Below are positions 14,764 through 16,193 of a stretch of 16,193 bases of DNA, in pieces. A program made the position numbers and the translations under genes. Location of the stretch: contig PWOG01000060.1 of NCBI GenBank assembly GCA_003557565.1, forward strand, positions 1 through 16,193, given 5' to 3'. The number at the start of each line of letters is the position of its first letter. Within the stretch, counting starts at the first letter, position 1. Below the pieces are notes generated by a model, which was not told the origin of the DNA, did no database searches, and worked only from the letters and a program-made list of their open reading frames with translations. This stretch comes from Desulfobulbaceae bacterium. GTDB taxonomy: Bacteria > Desulfobacterota > Desulfobulbia > Desulfobulbales > Desulfurivibrionaceae.

Positions 14764-14831
14764 CGGCCTTGCCAAACCGGGTTGAGGGGGCGTGCTTTTG
14801 CGTTGCAAATGGCGCCGGAAACGGTTATTCC

Positions 14832-16193
14832 ATGGCAATGGTTGAGCACGGATTAAAAGAAAAAAACGCAAGTGATCACGGGCGCAAACGGGTGGCGGTG
14901 ACCACTCTTGGCTGCAAGGTCAACCAGTTTGAGTCCGCCGCCTTTCTCTCCGAGCTGGGTGGCCGGGACGATGTCGAGGTGGTTCCTTTCTCCGAGGAGG
15001 CTGAGGTTTATGTCATCAACACCTGCGCGGTGACCGCCCGGGCCGGGGCCCAGTCCCGGCAGTTGATCCGGCGGGCCGCCAAAAACCCTCACGCCCGTTT
15101 GGTGGTCACCGGCTGTTATGCCCAGGTGGCGCCCCAGGAGGTGCTGGAGCTTACCGAACTGCCGCTCTGTATTGTCGGCAACAGCCATAAGCACCGGGTG
15201 ACCGAGGCCGTGCTGGCGGCCGCACCCTGCGACCTGGAGATGTACTGGGGCGACATGGACGCCTGCCGGGAAGTGGCCCCGCTCACCGTCAGTGGCTTTG
15301 GCGGGCGGACCCGGGCGGTGCTCAAGGTCCAGGACGGCTGCAGCCAGCGCTGTTCATACTGTATCGTGCCCATCAGCCGGGGGCCCAGCCGCAGCGTGGA
15401 CCCGGAACGGGTGCTCGAGCAGGCGGAAATCTTTGCCGACCGGGGCTTCCGGGAGGTGGTGCTCACCGGCATCCATCTTGGCCATTACGGCCTGGACCTG
15501 GATCCGCCCCTGGCCCTGCCGGCTCTGCTGGAGCGGCTGTTGGCCCGGCGCCTGCCCCTGCGCTACCGGCTCAGCTCCCTTGAGCCCCGGGAGGTTACCC
15601 CGGAGCTGCTGGAACTGGTGGCCGCCGAGGAGTGCCTGCTGCCCCATCTGCATATTCCTTTGCAGAGCGGTGATAACCGGATCCTGGCGGCCATGAACCG
15701 GCCTTACCAGCGGGACGATTTCGCCGCCGTGGTTCGTCGCTGCGCCAGGGTGCTGCCTGCGGCCGCCATCGGGGTGGATGTTCTGGCCGGCTTCCCCGGC
15801 GAGGATGAGGCCGCCTTTGCGGCTACCCTGGCCCTGCTGGCCGACCTGCCGGTGACATATCTCCATGTATTTCCCTACTCGCCCCGCCCCGGCACCCGGG
15901 CCGCCACCCTGCCGGACCAGGTGCCGGAAGGGGTCAAGCAGCAGCGCACGGCCCGGCTCCGGGAGCTGGACCGGCAAAAAAGAACCCAGTTTTATCGCCG
16001 CCACTTGGGCACCGTCCGCCCGGTGCTGGTGGAGGGCGGCGGCACCGGGGGAACCCCGACTGGTGAGTATTGGCGCGGTTTTACCGATAACTACATCCCG
16101 GTGTTGTTGCCTCCCGGGGGGGCGGCCAGTAACCGGATCATCCCGGTGCGCCTGGAGGAACTTACCGACGAGGCGGTGCTGGCCGTGCCGGCG
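14832..16193 (+). CDS. mtaB: tRNA t6A37 methylthiotransferase MtaB (3' end outside window)
   Basis: 454 codons are present and the frame is open at the window edge. MtaB is a radical-SAM enzyme that converts t6A37 to ms2t6A37 in ANN-decoding tRNAs. Domains in order: N-terminal UPF0004 domain with TTLGCKVNQFES, INTCAVTARA and VTGCYAQ (three cluster cysteines); radical-SAM domain with CSQRCSYCIVPISRG and VLTGIHLGHYG; HLHIPLQSG; LAGFPGE; FPYSPRPGT; then a TRAM-like C-terminus (VRPVLVEGG...GFTDNYIPV). GCKVNQ with YCIVP and no MiaB-specific features separates it from MiaB and RimO. About 20 residues precede the usual family start, so GTG 14892 is an alternative to ATG 14832; neither has a strong ribosome site. 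It is divergent from the nap locus. Confidence 0.93.
   Translation, partial: MAMVEHGLKEKNASDHGRKRVAVTTLGCKVNQFESAAFLSELGGRDDVEVVPFSEEAEVYVINTCAVTARAGAQSRQLIRRAAKNPHARLVVTGCYAQVAPQEVLELTELPLCIVGNSHKHRVTEAVLAAAPCDLEMYWGDMDACREVAPLTVSGFGGRTRAVLKVQDGCSQRCSYCIVPISRGPSRSVDPERVLEQAEIFADRGFREVVLTGIHLGHYGLDLDPPLALPALLERLLARRLPLRYRLSSLEPREVTPELLELVAAEECLLPHLHIPLQSGDNRILAAMNRPYQRDDFAAVVRRCARVLPAAAIGVDVLAGFPGEDEAAFAATLALLADLPVTYLHVFPYSPRPGTRAATLPDQVPEGVKQQRTARLRELDRQKRTQFYRRHLGTVRPVLVEGGGTGGTPTGEYWRGFTDNYIPVLLPPGGAASNRIIPVRLEELTDEAVLAVPA

Larger units (their letters stand above)
14481..14831. other. Divergent intergenic control region (about 350 bp) between the nap locus and mtaB
   Basis: No gene is visible. 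It holds the ribosome site of the cytochrome gene (AGGAGG at 14492-14487, minus), a perfect 14-bp palindrome (14644-14657), a minus-strand promoter candidate (14686-14714), a hairpin or operator (14737-14763), and the direct repeat GTGTAAA at 14687-14693 and 14699-14705. It is more AT-rich between 14590 and 14730 than its surroundings, as expected for regulatory DNA. No clear mtaB promoter was found. Confidence 0.6.

Noticed and set aside
1..16193. CRISPR arrays, tRNA or rRNA genes, insertion sequences, integrase or phage genes
   Set aside because: No regularly spaced repeats, cloverleaf sequences, transposase motifs or terminal repeats were seen; the palindromic repeats are two scattered copies plus lone arms, not an array.

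Overview
The window is GC-rich, densely packed bacterial DNA. The gene content (a periplasmic nitrate reductase operon of type napA-G-H-D, an M1-type metallopeptidase, a TrhP-type U32 protein, MtaB, and a DUF3015/DUF4105 pair) best fits a Gram-negative anaerobe of the Desulfobacterota, perhaps near Desulfurivibrio and the cable bacteria. That placement is inferred from remembered gene neighbourhoods; no search was run.

Layout. (1) 1-2679, plus strand: a short leader with a sigma70-like promoter, a secreted DUF3015 protein, and an overlapping gene for an Lnb-like periplasmic domain (DUF4105) followed by an outer-membrane-barrel-like C-terminus. A strong hairpin terminator lies inside the signal-peptide codons of the second gene. 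(2) 2681-2815: a palindromic repeat between convergent genes. (3) 2841-6418, minus strand: an exported M1-like metallopeptidase, translationally coupled to a U32 tRNA-hydroxylation protein (TrhP-like). (4) 6460-7551, plus: mnmA (tRNA U34 2-thiolation), divergent from trhP. (5) 7584-8302, plus: an AbrB-type antitoxin and PIN-domain toxin behind a clear promoter. (6) 8397-14480, minus: a nitrate reductase locus in transcription order Reeler-like monohaem cytochrome, napA, napG, napH, napD. An array of hairpins separates napA from napG. (7) 14832 to the end, plus: mtaB (tRNA ms2t6A37), cut by the window edge.

How it works together. NapA (Tat-exported, [4Fe-4S] and Mo-bisMGD) would reduce nitrate in the periplasm. 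NapH (membrane Fe-S quinol dehydrogenase) and NapG (periplasmic, four [4Fe-4S] clusters) would feed it electrons, and NapD would guard the NapA Tat signal. NapB, NapC and NapM are not in the window. The gene directly upstream of napA instead encodes a single-CXXCH protein with a Reeler-like beta-sandwich, a candidate redox partner. NapA is about 280 residues longer than the enterobacterial enzyme, with extra sequence before its C-terminal cofactor domain.

The most unusual DNA signal is a repeat arm, consensus GTAAGYGRTCACRGKGC. It begins exactly one base after the stop codons of three unrelated genes (DUF4105, mnmA, napA) and 25 bases after a fourth (M1 peptidase), always in the same orientation relative to the gene. 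At two of these sites it forms the outer arm of a roughly 110-bp palindrome.
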